Source of the DNA: Symbiodinium natans
Lineage: Eukaryota; Sar; Dinophyceae; Suessiales; Symbiodiniaceae
NCBI GenBank assembly: GCA_905221605.1
Contig: CAJNDS010000890.1
Location: forward strand, 484,063 to 548,062
Direction of reading: 5' to 3'
DNA: 64,000 nt
Shown: one piece after another, positions 26,017 to 40,700 of the stretch
How positions within the stretch are numbered: the stretch's first letter is position 1
How the letters are laid out: every line of letters begins with the position of its first letter
The notes under the pieces: model-generated
Told to the model about the DNA's origin: nothing
Database searches by the model: none
Seen by the model: the letters and a program-made list of their open reading frames with translations, nothing else
Program-made: the position numbers and the translations under genes

Positions 26017-28651
26017 ACCCTTCTGGGGTTCGGAAACACCCATCCCCCCCCACCCCCCATCACCAAAGTCCAGCACACAAGCATACCAATGCCCAATGTC
26101 ATGCTCAAGAGGTAGAGAGAAAGAGAGGAAGAGGAAGAGAGGAAGAGAGGAAGAGAGAAGAGAGGAAGAGAGGAAGAGAGGAGAGAGGAAGAGAGGAAGA
26201 GAGGAAGAGAGGAAGAGAGGAAGAGAGGAAGAGAGGAAGAGAGGAAGAGAGGAAGAGAGGAAGAGAGGAAGAGAGGAAGAGAGGAGAGAGAGGAAGAGAG
26301 GGAGAGGAAGAGAGGAAGAGAGGAAGAGAGGAAGAGAGGAAGAGAGGAAGAGAGGAAGCGAGGAAGAGAGGAAGAGAGGAAGAGAGGAAGAGAGGAAGAG
26401 AGGAAGAGGGGAAGAGAGGAAGAGAGGAAGAGAGGAAGAGAGGAAGAGAGGAAGAGAGGAAGAGAGGAAGAGAGGAAGAGAGGAAGAGAGGAAGAGAGGA
26501 AGAGAGGAAGAGAGGAAGAGAGGAAGAGAGGAAGAGAGAGAGGGAGAGAGGGAGAGAGGAGAGAGAGAAAAAACAAAGAGGGAAAGAGCGTGAGAGAGGA
26601 AAAGCCAGAGATGAAGCACCGGTTTTAGTTGACTTTCGGCGCCCAACCGGTTTTCTTACATCTTACAAAATCCTATAACATAGGACACAAGAAGGTCAAC
26701 GGTTTTGTTCTTACAAGATGAGGAAACCCAAAAACTTGAAGTTGGACTATTGGAAGGGCAAGGTGGAGATTCCGACCAAACATCGACAGTGCCGGCGGGA
26801 GTGGCGCGATGTAGCGGTTGAACTGATCGTTCTCAGTCAGCATGGACTCCACTGGTGCCTTCCTTAGTCTGGCAGACATAGCTGGGTTTAGGGTTTAGTG
26901 TTTAGGGGTTAGGGTTTGGGGTTTAGGGTTTGGGGTTCAGGGTTTAGGGTCTAGGGCGCCGTCCTTCCCCCAGACACTGGAAACCTTCCCCCTGACAACG
27001 CCCAATCGGATCCCGTCGAACTTCAGTCGCGCGACGTCTGCTCAGGCGAGCTGTCGTCGAACGCCGGCGACCCTATCCTCACATCGAGGTCTGCTATATG
27101 TTCAGGGTTTAGGATTTGGGGTTTAAGGTTTAGGGTGAGATTGCTCTACTAGGCTCAATAGTAGCCTAGGGGAACCAAGGTATCCTTTTTGCTTTAAATG
27201 AGATTTTATCAGGGAGCCTAAACCCGAAAGACAAGGGAATAGAGGCATACTCTGGATCTTAGTATATGAGGTGGTCCGGGCATGTTATTTTGAAAAGCAT
27301 GCCACCCAACATCATGGCACCACCCCGAACCTCAACCCTAAACCCTAAAACCTAACCTCAGAGTCCTAAATCCTAACGCCTGTAAGCTGCCCAAAGTTGC
27401 CCAGAGCCCACACCCAAATGCAGGTTTCCGAAAAGAGGGGTACCCTTTTTTGGGGTTCCTTTAAAAGAAGTGTATAGTATTTTGGGGTATATACTCCCTT
27501 AAGAACCCCATACTCCTGAAAGCCTCCACGCTAGATCTTCGCAAGGTATGGGGCGCTGCCTTAGCCCCTGCCCCTCAAACCTTAGCCCCCCCCACCCCCC
27601 CCGAGTTCCCAAACTCCTAAACTTTGAGCCTATGGCTGGTACCCTGAACCCTAAACCCTAAACCCTAAACCCTAAACCCTAAACCCTAAACCCTAAACCC
27701 TAAACCCTAAACCCTAAACCCTAAACCCTAAACCCTAAACCCTAAGCCAGCGGATGGCAGCACAGGATCCCAATTCCAAACCCTGAACCGCCTCAAGGTC
27801 CTAAACCCTAAACCCGCAACCCTAAACCCAAAACCACTTTTCAATCCTAGACCCTGAACCCTAAACCCTAAACCCCAAACCCTAAACCCTGAACCCTAAA
27901 CCCTAACCCTAAACCCTAAACCCTAAACCCCAAACCCCAAACCCCAAACAAGCTGTGGTCTTTGCAGGCGCCAAGTTGCCCCAGACTCCCATTGTGGGCC
28001 TCACCTTTGGGGACAAAGTCCTTTTGGAAAGATCTCTTTTGGGGGCGAGAGAAGGTTTAGGGTTTAGGGTTTAGCACAAAGCTTGGCTGCACTTAGCAGG
28101 GTAGCTATAAATTAAATTTTTAGCTGCCTTCTTAAGAAGCCCAATAAGCCCAAAAAGGCTGAGGATCTAAAGTTACAGTAAAGCACCACAAAGATATGGT
28201 CGCTTCTCTAAAATACGGTCCCTCTCGGGGGGTCCTTACTATAAGGCGGCCCCTCTTATTTAGGGTAAACAAAAAGGGACCAGCATTTTGAGAAGTGACC
28301 GCATGGGTAGTTCACTACCTAAATTGGGGTCCCTATTTGGGTGCCCCTACATAGTGCAGCACCCTTAAAAATAAGCAGCCCAACAGTGGGACTCAATTTT
28401 GGACAAGCACCCATAGAACCTGACTGCACGAGTTAGCCTCTTCTACTAGGGCAACTTGTTTTGGGAGGAGGTGGGGGGGGCGGGGGGGGGGGGGGGGGGG
28501 GGGGGGGTCCGTACGTATGCCTATGGGTAGGGTTTGGGTTTAGGGTTTAGGGGTTAGGGTTTAGGGTTTAGGGTTTAGGGTTTAGGGTTTAGGGTTTAGG
28601 GTTTAGGGTTTAGAGTTTAGGGTTTAGGGTTTAGGGTTTAGGGTTTAGGGT

Positions 28652-28718
<67 letters not shown>

Positions 28719-31700
28719 GGTTCCTATACTCTCAACTCTAAACCCACCACTACCCTTATGTACCATAAACATCCCTAAACCCTGGACCCCTAAACCCTAA
28801 ACTCTAAACCCTATACCCCAAAGCCAAAGCCCCAAACCCCAAACTCGCGTCCTCCGGAGCCAAACCCAGGCAGCGGCCGCGATGTTGCCTCCGCCGGACC
28901 CATGTGGAAACCTCAGCTGCCGAAAAGGGCGATCAGGGTTTGGGGTTTAGGATTTAGGGTTTAGGGTACGATGTGTGTGTATATATATATATGTATGCAT
29001 GCTGGTACGTATATGACTCTGTATATATATGTATGATGATGATGATTTATCTAAGTGATGGTCCCTTTGAGATCCCTACTATACTTCGGCCCCCAATATT
29101 TAAGGCATCCACAAGCGGGACCATTGCGTTGAGAACTGACTATATTATGCACACATATATCTATATATATATATATATATATAAATATCTATTACGACTG
29201 TCTGTATGCATGTATGTTTGTCTAGACCAAGGAGTAACCTAGGAATAAAAAGGGTAGCCTTTTTGGTTTAGAGGGGTTTGTAAGGGAAACTACACCCAAA
29301 ATGGGAATAAGGGCCTTCTCTGGGGAATAAGGCCCTACTCTGATGTTTGCCCTTTGTAGGGGTTACTCGGGGTTTAGGGTTTAGGGCTTAGGGCTTAGGG
29401 CTTAGGGTTTAGGGTTTAGGGTTAAAGTTTAGGGTTTAGGGTTTAGTAGTCTGTAGGGTGCGCAGGGTGTGTTTGTGCATCGGGTTGGTGCAAAGCTTGA
29501 CGAGTCGCAGTGTCAGGTGTAATGGACCCCAAACCCTTAGGGGTTTAGGGTTTAGGGTTTAGGGTTTAGGGTTTAGGGTGAGGCCCTTAGTAAACCTGAC
29601 AACTAGGCCTCATTGGTACACCAAACATCCTCCACCAGACCCTAGTCCCACAAACTGAGTAACTGCCCTACAAGCCATACAAACCCTATTCTATAAACCC
29701 TAAACCCTAAACCCTAAACCCTAAACCCTAAACCCTAAACCCTAAACCCTAAACGATAAGGCCGGCGGACAGTGTCCATCGTTCGCCGCCACTGCGCGTC
29801 GTAGGTAAAAGCCTCAGCGAGCCACAACGGTTTCGGGTTTAGGCTTTGGGGTATAGGGTTTAAGGTCTAGGGTTTAGGGTTTGGGGTTTAGGGTTTGGGG
29901 TTTAGGGTTTGGGGTTTAGGGTTTGGGGTTTAGAGTTTGGGGTTTAGGGTTTCGGGTACCCTCTTCTGCGGGCCTTGGATTTAGGGCTTCGGTGTTGGCA
30001 CTTTCCAGTGTCGGAAGTGGTCAGAACTTCGGGGAAGTGTTTCCTAAACCCTAAACCCTAAGCCCTCCTAGTTGCTGAGTACCCTTGGCCAGAAAGGTTA
30101 ACCTTCCAAATATGGTAGGATTACAGAAACGCGGAAAGGTTCAAGGTTACCTACTCAGCTACGAAGGTTTAGAGTTTAGAGACTAGACCCAAGAGTACCC
30201 CAGGAATAAAATGATTTAAGCCCGCACCTAAAACATGGGAATAAGGGCCTACTCTGGGTCCTAGGTGTTAATTCCGGGGCAACCTCCGCCGTTCGGCACA
30301 ACAGGGTTTCGGGCTTTATAGGGTTTAGGGTTTTATCAGTGTTTAGGTTTCGGAGTCAAACGTTTCGAAAGCATGTGTGTGTGTCCATGGAGCCGATACA
30401 CACTAAACGCGCGGAGCTGGGTATGTATGTATATATATATATTATATTATATATATATATATATTATATAAGCAGAGGTAGAAAGCGGTAGCAAGTGGTA
30501 AGGAGTAGCAAGAAGCAAGTAGTAAGTAGTAAGCAGTAAGCAGCAAGTAGTAAGTGAACCTACGAGTTTCTCTCTTGAAGGTTTAGGGAGCATGGTTTAA
30601 ACCCTAAACCCTAAACCCTAAAGTGATCAAAGGATCCCACACCCTTCAAAACTATTTCTTCGTTATGATAACAGTTTGAATATTGGAAGTACTCCACCCA
30701 GAAGTAACATATTCAGGTAGCCTGTTTAGGGTTTTGGGTTTAGGGTTTGGGGTTTAGGGTTCAGTATGTATGTATGTATGCATGTATGTATGTGTGTATG
30801 TATGTATGTATGTATGTATGTATGTATGTATGTATGTATGTATGTATGTATGTATGTATGTATGTATGTATGCGCACAGAGCGTTCGGCAGTCATCACAA
30901 AAACTAGCATAGCTTTGTGAATGTGCAACACGCAGGGTTTCATGCATGCAGTCCATTTCCTTCTTTGCCTGACTCCCACCTTTTGCATAATGATGCGAAC
31001 TCCTATTTCTAATTTCGATTTGAAACCCTAAACCCTAAACCCTAAACCCTAAACCCAAAACCCAAAACCCAAAACCCAAAACCCTAAACCCTAAAACCCT
31101 ACACCCTCAACCGCACCGGGCCCTAACCGCACCGGGCCCTTGGCGAATGCATACTGCCAGCCGTTCTCGTCCGTCTCCGCATTGACCACGACCTGGCGGT
31201 CTAAGGCAAAACGTAGCTCCATAGGGCTTAGGGCTTTAGTTTTTTCTTTTCAGAAAAGTCTGCTAAGCCCAATAAACCCTAAACTCAAACCCTAAAACCC
31301 TAAACCCCCAAAACTTCAAAACACCAAAACCCGAAACAATCCTGTCCCGAGCCGGTCTATAGTGAGTGCGGCGAAGCCAATGAAGTCTAAGACCTCTGGG
31401 AGGAGGGGGAGCGTGGTCCTTTGCAAGGCTAAGCCAATGGCCGTGCATTCAAAACGCTTGCCCACTGCGGTGCAAAGTCTTCGCCACTTGCTGGCCACCT
31501 GAGTCGCAGAAGTTCACCACGAGGCTCCAGCGCTTGGGAAGGGGGGACTCAATAAAGTTCCCCAGAGTGGTCACACGATCAGGCAACAACGTATGCTGCA
31601 AAATGGTGGAGAGGATGGCAGGTTCCAGCCCCTGCAAACCAGGAATCTCACCGGAAGTGCGTGTAGCTAGGTCCAGCGTGTTGACAGCGGACTGCCGCCG

Positions 31701-34700
31701 AGTGCCGCCAGAAACTACCAAGAACTCAAGCGACCTCATACCCTAAACCCTAAACCCTAAACCCTAAAACCTGGCCAGCTCAATCCGCTTCGTGGAAAGC
31801 ACAATACCGTGCACGCCCGAGGCAATTGGATGCCAAACTTGCGTTCAAGCCCCGAAAAGTCGAGGTCGAGATCCATCTGGGGTTTGGGGCTTAGGGTTTA
31901 GGGTTTAGGGTTTAGGGTGTAGGGTTTAGGGCCCCATAGGGGCTTTTTATGGCTTTTGGGGCTTTCAGCTTCGGGGCTTCGTCATGAAAGTCCACCAAGC
32001 CCTATAAACCCTAAACTCTTTTAAGCCCTAAACCCTAGAACCCTGAAACCCTAAGGCTCTAAGCCCCTAAACCCTAAACCCTAAACCCTAAACCCTCAAC
32101 CCTAAACCCTAAAACCCTAAAAACCCTAACATCCTAAATCCTAAGCCCTCATGCCGCTGAAGCCCTTTAAGCCCTATGACCCCCGAGGCCCCTGTGGTGC
32201 CTTGTTGAGCCGCACAAAAGGGGCTGGAGTCGCTTCGAACCCTTAACCCTAAACCCTAAACCCTCAACCCTCAACCCTAAACCCCAAACCCCGAACCCTA
32301 AACTTACCCTGAAACCCTAAGACGGGCTGGGGGAGTTGGGACTCACGTATTTAGAGTTTAGGTCTTTGCTGCAATTTGGTGGTTTCGTGCCGGCCCCTCA
32401 AAGGTCTATGGTTGGGGCCGGGGGTAGAGGGGGAAGGGGGGGGGGGGGGGGGGGCGATGGGAAACCCTAAACCCCAAACCCTTTACCTAAACCCCAAACC
32501 CTGAACCCTATAAACCCTAAACCCTGAACCCTACACCCACCACTTCGAGTGACTCCTCCTGCACCCCCGATCCCAACACACCCTTGTCCGTGTAGTGGAA
32601 GGCGTGGTTTGCGTTTAGGGTTAGGGTTTAGGGTTTAGGGTTCAGGGTTCAGGGTTTAGGGTCCCCAACTACCTGCAGCAGCTTAGGATATCTTGCAAGT
32701 GGCACCCCATGCAGCTATGCAGGAGGCTCAAGCCCTATATAAAGCCCACGAAGCCCTTTTCGGGTTACATGGGACGGGGGGATCCCCAGAAAACGGCACT
32801 TGTTTGGGGTCTCTGCAAAACGGATTCTAGTCTTTGTACATGAAAAGGACGAAATATATAAAAAGGACAAGTTACTGGGTCAGAAGCAGCCCCTCTACTG
32901 GTCGACAGCAGGCCTCCCACTGGTAGCGATACCGCTGGTCGCCGAGGTAGAAGAAAGCCTGGCGCACCGGAGCTCATGGTGGCTTGGGGGCTTTAGGGTT
33001 TGGGGTTTGAGGTTTAGGGTTTAGGGTTTAGGGTTTGGGGTTGAGGGCTTAGGGGCTAGGGTTTAGGGTTTTGCTGTAAGACTTACTTCGTACATCTCAA
33101 AAGGCCACTATACCCAATCAGCATGGCACATTTCCCCTTTCTAAAGGGTTACGTAAGCTCCTGAAGGCAGCTGGAAAGTCGGGTCTTTGGGTTCAGGCCC
33201 CGGTCTGGGGGTTTAGGGTTGAGGGTTGAGGGTTTTGTGGGTTTAAGGTTGAGGGTTGAGGGTTTAAGGTCTAGGGTCGGATTTGTTTTTGGGTTTATCA
33301 AAAAGGGTACCCCCCTGAACCCTAAACCGTAAACCGTGAACCATAAACCCGAAACCCTCGACCCTAAACCCTAAACCCTAAACCCTAGACCCTAGACCCT
33401 AAACCCTAAACCATCCTAAACCCCAAACTCCATGGATGCCTGGGGCCAACCGCACTCTTTGCCGAAGGCGTCCATGAACGGCGGCACATCGAAACCTGCC
33501 AACCAGAGAAGCCCCCCCCCCACCAACAAATGACAACAAAACACAGAAACAAAATAGGGTTCAGGGTTTAGGGCTTAGGGTTCAGGTTCAGGGTTTGGGG
33601 TTTAGGGTTCAGGGTTTAGGGTAACAATGGCTTCCTGAATTCATACATTACCCTTTAAGGTGGGAACTAAACGAGATGTATATTCCTACATAGGTTAGGG
33701 TTTTGGGAAGATTAAAGCTTGAGAAGTCCCTGAACTCCCAGTCTCTCCACTTCTTGATTCTCTTGAAGTCTTTGCATAGTTCAACGAGCTGTTTTGGCCC
33801 ACATTCTCCTCCTCCCGCCGTGCCTCTCTCTCCCTCTCCCTCTCTCTGTCTCCGTTCTTTCTCGGTCTCGCTCTCTCCATCTCGCCATCTCGCCATGTTT
33901 CTCTGTCTCTCTTTCATTTTCTTCTTCTTCTTCTTTTTACTCTTCTTCTTCTTATTCTTCTTCTTCTTCTTTTTGCTCTTCTTCTTCTTGTTCTTCTTTT
34001 TACTCTGCTTCTTCTTCTGAGAGGCATCAACGCGTGGAGGTCTCCCCACCCCCCCCGGCGCGCAATGCATGCCCGAGCTAACAGGCTGGTCAGTGCGACA
34101 CATGGTTCTCTGTCTCCTTCTCTTGTTATGGTTGTTTGTCCATATTCTCTCGCTCTCTCCCCTTTTGTTTTTTTTCTTTCACTCTCTCTCTCCCGCACAC
34201 TCGCTTTTGCCTCCGTGATGTAATTTGTGCATACAGACTTGTACCTGCTTGCTGCTGCAGTTCGCAACTCATGGACGAGCCCATGCAACGTATGTGCAGG
34301 AACACCCTCGGACAGAATACGTTGGCCAACCGCCAAGTGAGAAAATTTGAGGCAGCACCCGCACCGAGGCCTTGAAAAATAACGTTTAAGAGCCTCCCGC
34401 AAACCACACTTATTCAACCCGAAGCCCCAAACCCCAAACCCTAAACCCGAAGTCCTAAAGCCCTGGAATATGTGTCAACTCTGGATGCCTCGCAGACAAG
34501 CGCATGTGGCACCCTAAGCCACAGCCCCTAAACCCTGAACCCTAAACCCTAAACCCTTAACCCTTAAATCTTAAACCCTAAACCCGGGACTAAACCCTAG
34601 AAGGAAGTCGCATAGCGGAGTCCCCCACCTTCGATGAGGTAGTCGCAGCTGAAGCCGCCGAACATAAACCGCCGCTCCTTGTTTAGGGTTTAGGGTTTAG

Positions 34701-37700
34701 GGTTTAGGGCTAGGGTTTAGGGCTAGGGCCTAGTGGTTTGGGGATTAGGGGGGGTTTAGGGTTTAGGGCTAGGGTTTAGGCGAGGGCTTCGTGCTTTGGG
34801 GATGAGGGGTTAGGGGTTTAGGGTTTAGGGCTTTGGGGTTTAGGGCTTCCGGGGTTTAAGGGTCTAGTGCTTTGGAGGTACAGCGGTCAGGGCTTAGGGG
34901 TTTAGGGATTCGTTGCGGGGTTTGGGGTATAGCGATTCGGGGCTTGGGGTTTGGGGTTTGGGGTTTAGGGTTTAGGGTTTGGGGTTTAGGGTTAAGGACT
35001 TAGGTTCAGGGTTAAAGGCTCAGGGTTTCGGGGTTTAGGGTGATGCCTAGACAGCCTTTATGTCCTCCTCATGCTCATGACCCTGAAAGAGCCTAAACCA
35101 CCTATCACCCTAAACCTTAAACCCTACACCCTAAGCCCTAAACCCTAAACCTTACGCCCTCCATCGCGAAGGGCAAGTTCCCCGGCCCTAGTATCTTTCC
35201 TGAAATTCTACCTTGTACCCTTTGGTTTGGGGACCCTTCCTCACATTCATGCAAAGCCGGTCTTAGGAGCAGATTAAGGGAAACCTGGAGGGGTACAACC
35301 TTGGGGGTACGGCTCTTACACCCTCCAAACCCTAAACGCCCTAAGCCCCCTGGAAATATCGTGGTTTTCCCTACCACCCCCTTCTTTCCTCTCCCCCGAG
35401 GTTCCCCCCTTAAATCACCTTTATTAGGCCTAAATATCCCTAAATAGCCTTGATTATGGGCGGAACTAGGGGGGGGTAGCATGGAGGGGGTGGTAGGGGA
35501 ACCCATGAAAATACTCTCACGTGTTTGCTATTACAGACCCTAATACCCTCTAAGGATACCGTATTTGGGGGGAGCTTTTGTAGGGGATCCGAAGTATGGG
35601 CCCTTAACTTGGGTCCCCTCTTATGTAATCCTTATATGCACTATACAAAAATAAGGCCCACACCTCGGATCCCTTCAAGCCCCTTTGAACAAGGGTAAGG
35701 GACCACCAGGGGCCCATGGTTCCAACCTCAGATTTTGGGCTTGGGGTTTAGGGGGCTTGCTTTGGGCTTAGGGGGCTTGTAGGTTTAGGGTTTAGGGTTT
35801 AGGGTTTAGGGTTTAGGGTTTAGGGTTTAGGGTTTAGGGTTTAGGGTTAGGGTTTAGGGTTTAGGGTTTGCTTGTAGGTTTAGGGTCAAGGGTGCTGGGT
35901 CAAGGCTGAAAGAAGCCGCGACTCTGCTTCCCAGATGACCACATCCGGTGCATCGCACTGGGTGTTTGCAGAGGTGCCGGACTTCCTGCCGCAAGCACTG
36001 GGTTTAGGGGGGGGTTTAGGGTTTAGGGTTTAGGTTTAGGGTTTAGGGTTTAGGGTTTAGGGTTTAGGGTTTAGGGTTTATGGTTTAGGGTTTAGGGTTT
36101 AGAAAACCACAAACCTAAATTCGATAACCGTAAACGGCTCAAGGCCTTGGGGTTCTGCGCCCTGGCGTTCGCTCAGAGGCAGTGACCTAAGGAATGAACA
36201 AAAGGGGTGCCCTTGTTGGTTTTGGTTCCCTAAACCCTAAACCCTAAACCCTAAACCCTAAACCCTAAACCCTAAACCCTAAACCCTAACCAGGGACCCG
36301 AAACCCTGAAACAAGGGAAGAAGGGCCTGCTCTGAGTCCTATGGGATGGGGTCATACACCAGCGTGCTGCGCTTCGGAGTCAAGGATTCAACGCCCAAAC
36401 CCTAAGCCCTAAGCCCTAAGCCCTGAACCCTAAACCCTAAACCCTGAACCCTAAACCCTAAACCCTAAACCCTAAACCCTAAACCCTAAACCCAAGACTG
36501 GGAGGGGTGGCGGTCACTGAGGAGAGTCATGGGGCTTCAAGAACTGTCTTCAAGAGCATGCTGGGGGTGGCGTGGGTTCAGTCACGGCTCAGGATTTAAG
36601 ATATGGGGTTTAGGGTTTAGGGTTTAGGGTTTAGGGTTTAGGGTCCTGAAGTCGCCACCAGTTCCATGTTGGGGCTTGTTGTCGCTGCTCTGCCATGAGG
36701 GAGTAGGGTGTAGGGTTTAGGGTTTAGGATTTGGGGTTTAGGGTTTAGGGTTTAGGGTACCCTCAGGGAAAACCTTTCCGGAGGCTGCAGGGCTTAGTGC
36801 GGCCCTGATATCCTTGTCTAAGCCCTGAAGCCCAAACCCCAAACCCCAGCAGAGTTTCTTGGTAACCCAGGGTTAAGGGTTTAGGTTTTAGGGTTTAGGA
36901 TTGAGGGCTGTAACTGTATTGCAGTAGGAGTACCCTTTTTTTCGGGGGTTGAGGGAACCTTGAAACCCCACCAAAAAGGGAAAATGGTACCTTTGGGCTA
37001 CCAAGATTTCGAGCCATTCAGCCCGATGCTACGATGGATGTAGGACATCCTGCAGCACCTACCAGTAGGGTTTCGGGTTTAGGGTTTAGGGTTTAGGGTA
37101 TAGCAAAACTTTGTGCAAACGACTCTGCCCCTGCTATCCCCCTGCTTTTAAACATTGGCTCTTAAACCCTGTAAGCCGTATACCTCGAGTGTCATGTTGA
37201 GGCGCAAGATTTCCTCCGTCGACGCTACGGACTCTTCAGTGCAAATGCAAGAAATCCTAAACCCCCGACCCCTACATCCTAAACCCTAAACCCTAAACCC
37301 TAGACCCTAAACCCTAAACCCAAAACCCTAAACCCGAAACACCCTCAGCCGCACTGCGCCTGGCTGCATGATCCGGCCCTCGATTCGACTCAGCGGGAAA
37401 GGCCCCCGGAGGGGAGACCTGGCAATAGGGGTGCGACGGGGTTAGGGTTTAGGGTGTAGGGTTCCAAAATCCTAACCTTTTCAAGGGTTTGGAAAGGTTC
37501 TTGGGTTTAATATAGGGGCCTTAATAATTAGAATAGGGTTTTGGGGCTATTATAGTATAGTTACAAAGGGAGCCGAAGGGAATACTATTAGTAATGACTC
37601 CGACCCTTATTTTCGGGTTTTCGGGCTGCTTCAGTAGGTCTTGAAGGTTTCAGCGAATTTTGCTTTGTGGAGCCGCGGTTGGGGAGTGCGAGGGTGGGGG

Positions 37701-40700
37701 GAGGGGGGCGGGGAGGTGAGAAACCCTAAACCCTAAACCCTAAACCCTAAACCCTAAACCCTAAACCCTAAACCCTAAGTCAGGTTCCCCAAGCCCGGTA
37801 AACCCCAGATCCCAACTGCCGGAACCTGCCAGCCTCTAATTCCCCCAATCACCGAAATCCTAAACCCTAAACCCTAAACCCTAAACCCGAAACCCTAAAC
37901 CCTAAACCCTAAACCCTAAACCCTAAACCCTAAACTAAGTGAGGGGTCGCTTCCGTCGAGCGACAGACCCCGAACGCTCGGCCGAGGGCCTTACAGCCCG
38001 AGCGCCCAAGCGAAAAGAGAAACGGAAAGGTGAGGGTTAAGCCTCACCGTCTGTCCTGGACAGGCCAACGGACATCGGCCTTTTTTACGACAACGTCAGT
38101 ACTCGGCTAAGGGATGGCCGGCACCCAGACCACCTTTAGCGCAGCTAAAGTATAACCCCAAATCGTAACCCTTTGCCTCTGGAGGTCGGTTCAGGGTTTT
38201 GGGTTCAGGGTTTGCCGGCACCCCTGCCCCGGGCCCCCTGGCCCCTGGTGGCTGGATTCCTGGACCAGGAGGCTGGCGAGGGGGTCCGGCAGGCTGGTTG
38301 CTCAATTTCGTGATTCCTGGCTTTTCGGGCCCCCCAGGCCAAGGGTCCCCCGGCCAAGGGCCCCCCGGGCCAAGGGCCCCCCGGGCCAAGGCCCCGTGGG
38401 CGCCAAGGGCCTTGGCCCACCCCAATGCAAGGGCCCCCAAGGACCTTTTGTGGGCCGCCCCCGAGCCAAGGGCCCCCCGTACCAAGGACCCCCCGGGCCA
38501 AGGACCCCCCGGGCCAAGCGCCCCCCAAACCAAGGCGGCCCCCCAAACTAAGGCAATTAGAGGCAGGGCCAAGGGCCCCCAAAAGGGGTTCCGAGCCAAG
38601 GGTTCCCTATTCCAACGACCCCCCACTTCCATAGCCAAGGGCCCCCGAGCCAAGGGCCCCGGGCCAAGGGTCTTCCGGGCCAAAGGCCCCGGCCCAAGGG
38701 CCCCCCAACAAGGGCCCCAGGCCAAGGGTTTTTTGGCCTCTGGAGGCGCCAAGAGCCCCCTAAAGGCTTCAAAAGCTTCAAAAGGCCCACTAAAGGAAGG
38801 GGGACCACAAGATTTGTCCGTGCCCACAATGAAAAATGCGATTTTTTAATATTGAAAACGATGGTTTTAGGCACCCCTGCCCGCAATGAAAAATGTTCTT
38901 TTTAAATACTGAAATCGATGGCTCCCCCCAAATCAGCAAGGACCTCTACGGGCCCCCAACCTAAACTCTGACACCGCAAAACCCTACGACAACCTTCAAG
39001 TAAATAAGGGCCTTCACGGGCCCTAACGTGCCGAAGGCCCGAAAAGGGCCGAGGCTACCCCGAACCCGAGCTTAAACCCTAGCGATTGAAATACTCATTA
39101 GCGAAAAATTCATTAATAGGTTCCCTGACCTTTAAATGAATAAAACCTCTGACACGCCGAAGGTCCGAACAAGGCCCCGAGAGACCCCAAGAGCCACCAA
39201 AATGCTTCAAAAGGCTTCAAAAGGCCCCCTAAAAGAAGGGGGACCCCAGGATGCCCGTACCCGCAATGAAAAATGCGATTTTTTGGTAGTGAAATCGATG
39301 CTAAATTGAGGCCCTTAAAGAAGGGGAATCCAGGAGCAGACACAAAGGGTTTCCCTGACCTTCAAATAAATAAGGGCCTCTACGGGCCCTGACACGCCGA
39401 AGGCCCGAAAAGGGCCGAGGCTACCCCCAACCCTAGCTTAAACCCTAACAGCGCAACTTTAAAAACATCAAAGCAAGCATCAGAGCACAAGAAAGTAAAT
39501 TCCATAAACCCTAAACCCTAATAGAGTATAGTTTGGGTGGCCGGGGTGGGTTGACGGGCAACGCGAGCGCGCGGCCCGGGGTGTTTCACACCCGAGCGCG
39601 CGCCCTCCCCTGACACACCCTAAACCCTAAACCCTAAACCCCAACCCTACACCCTAAACCCGAAACCCTAAACCCCCCAAACCTCCAAGCCGGTAGATTC
39701 TAAACAAGAATTTCAGTACCGTTCGCAGCCGAAAAACCCTCAACCAGCACCCTCAGCTGAAGCATTGAACGCCCTATAAGGGCAACGTATGTATTTTATT
39801 GTTTATTACTATTATTTTTTGGGGGGTGCTTAAGCACATAGTAGCCTAAACCCTAAACCCTAAACCCTAAACCCTAAACCCTAAACCCTAAACCCTAAAC
39901 CCTAAACCCTAAACCCTAAACCCTAAACCCTAAAACCCTAAACCCTAAACCCCAAAACCCTAAAACCCTGAACCCTAAACCCCGAACTCCTATAAATGCA
40001 TCCGTCAAGAGAGGCCACCGCCTCAACATCGGAGGAGCCCGCTGGCGCCTGGAGCCGGTGTTTAGGGTTTAGGGTTGGGTTTAGAGTTTAGGGTTGAGGG
40101 TTTGGGGTTTAGGGTTTGGGGTTGGGGTTTAGGGTTTGGGGCTTAGGGTTTGGGGTTAGGGGTCTGGGGTCTTGGGGATTGGGGTTTAGGGGTTATTGTG
40201 GTTGTGCAAGTTGGTGTTAAGATAAGGCTCAGGGTTTAGGGCTTGGGGGTCGGGGCGATTAGGTTGTCAGGCTGGCCTAGCAGAGACCTCTAAATTTGAA
40301 ATCGCAGCAATTACCCACCAACAAAAAGTGTACGCGTGAATAACAAAGCAGTAGCAATAATGATGTTTATGAAGTGAAATAGTAAGAATAGTAAGAAACG
40401 CAAGAATGGTATGAACCATAAACACAGCAATAAGAATAAACAACGTAAGACTGTAATGCATGGTAAGAACAGCCATGAGAGTAATTAAGGTAATTATGGC
40501 AATATTTGTGTAAGAGAAAGGACATAGTACTAAGAGCATGAAAGATGAGACAATTACATACGTTAGTACTATTCAGAAAATTGGTGCCTGTAAAAAAAGC
40601 AATAATGCCCAGCAATAGGCGCAATAATTGTACTACTAGATAATGCTGAAAACACATTATTTCTTATTTAATGAAAGCAACCATCGTAATCATACAGTAA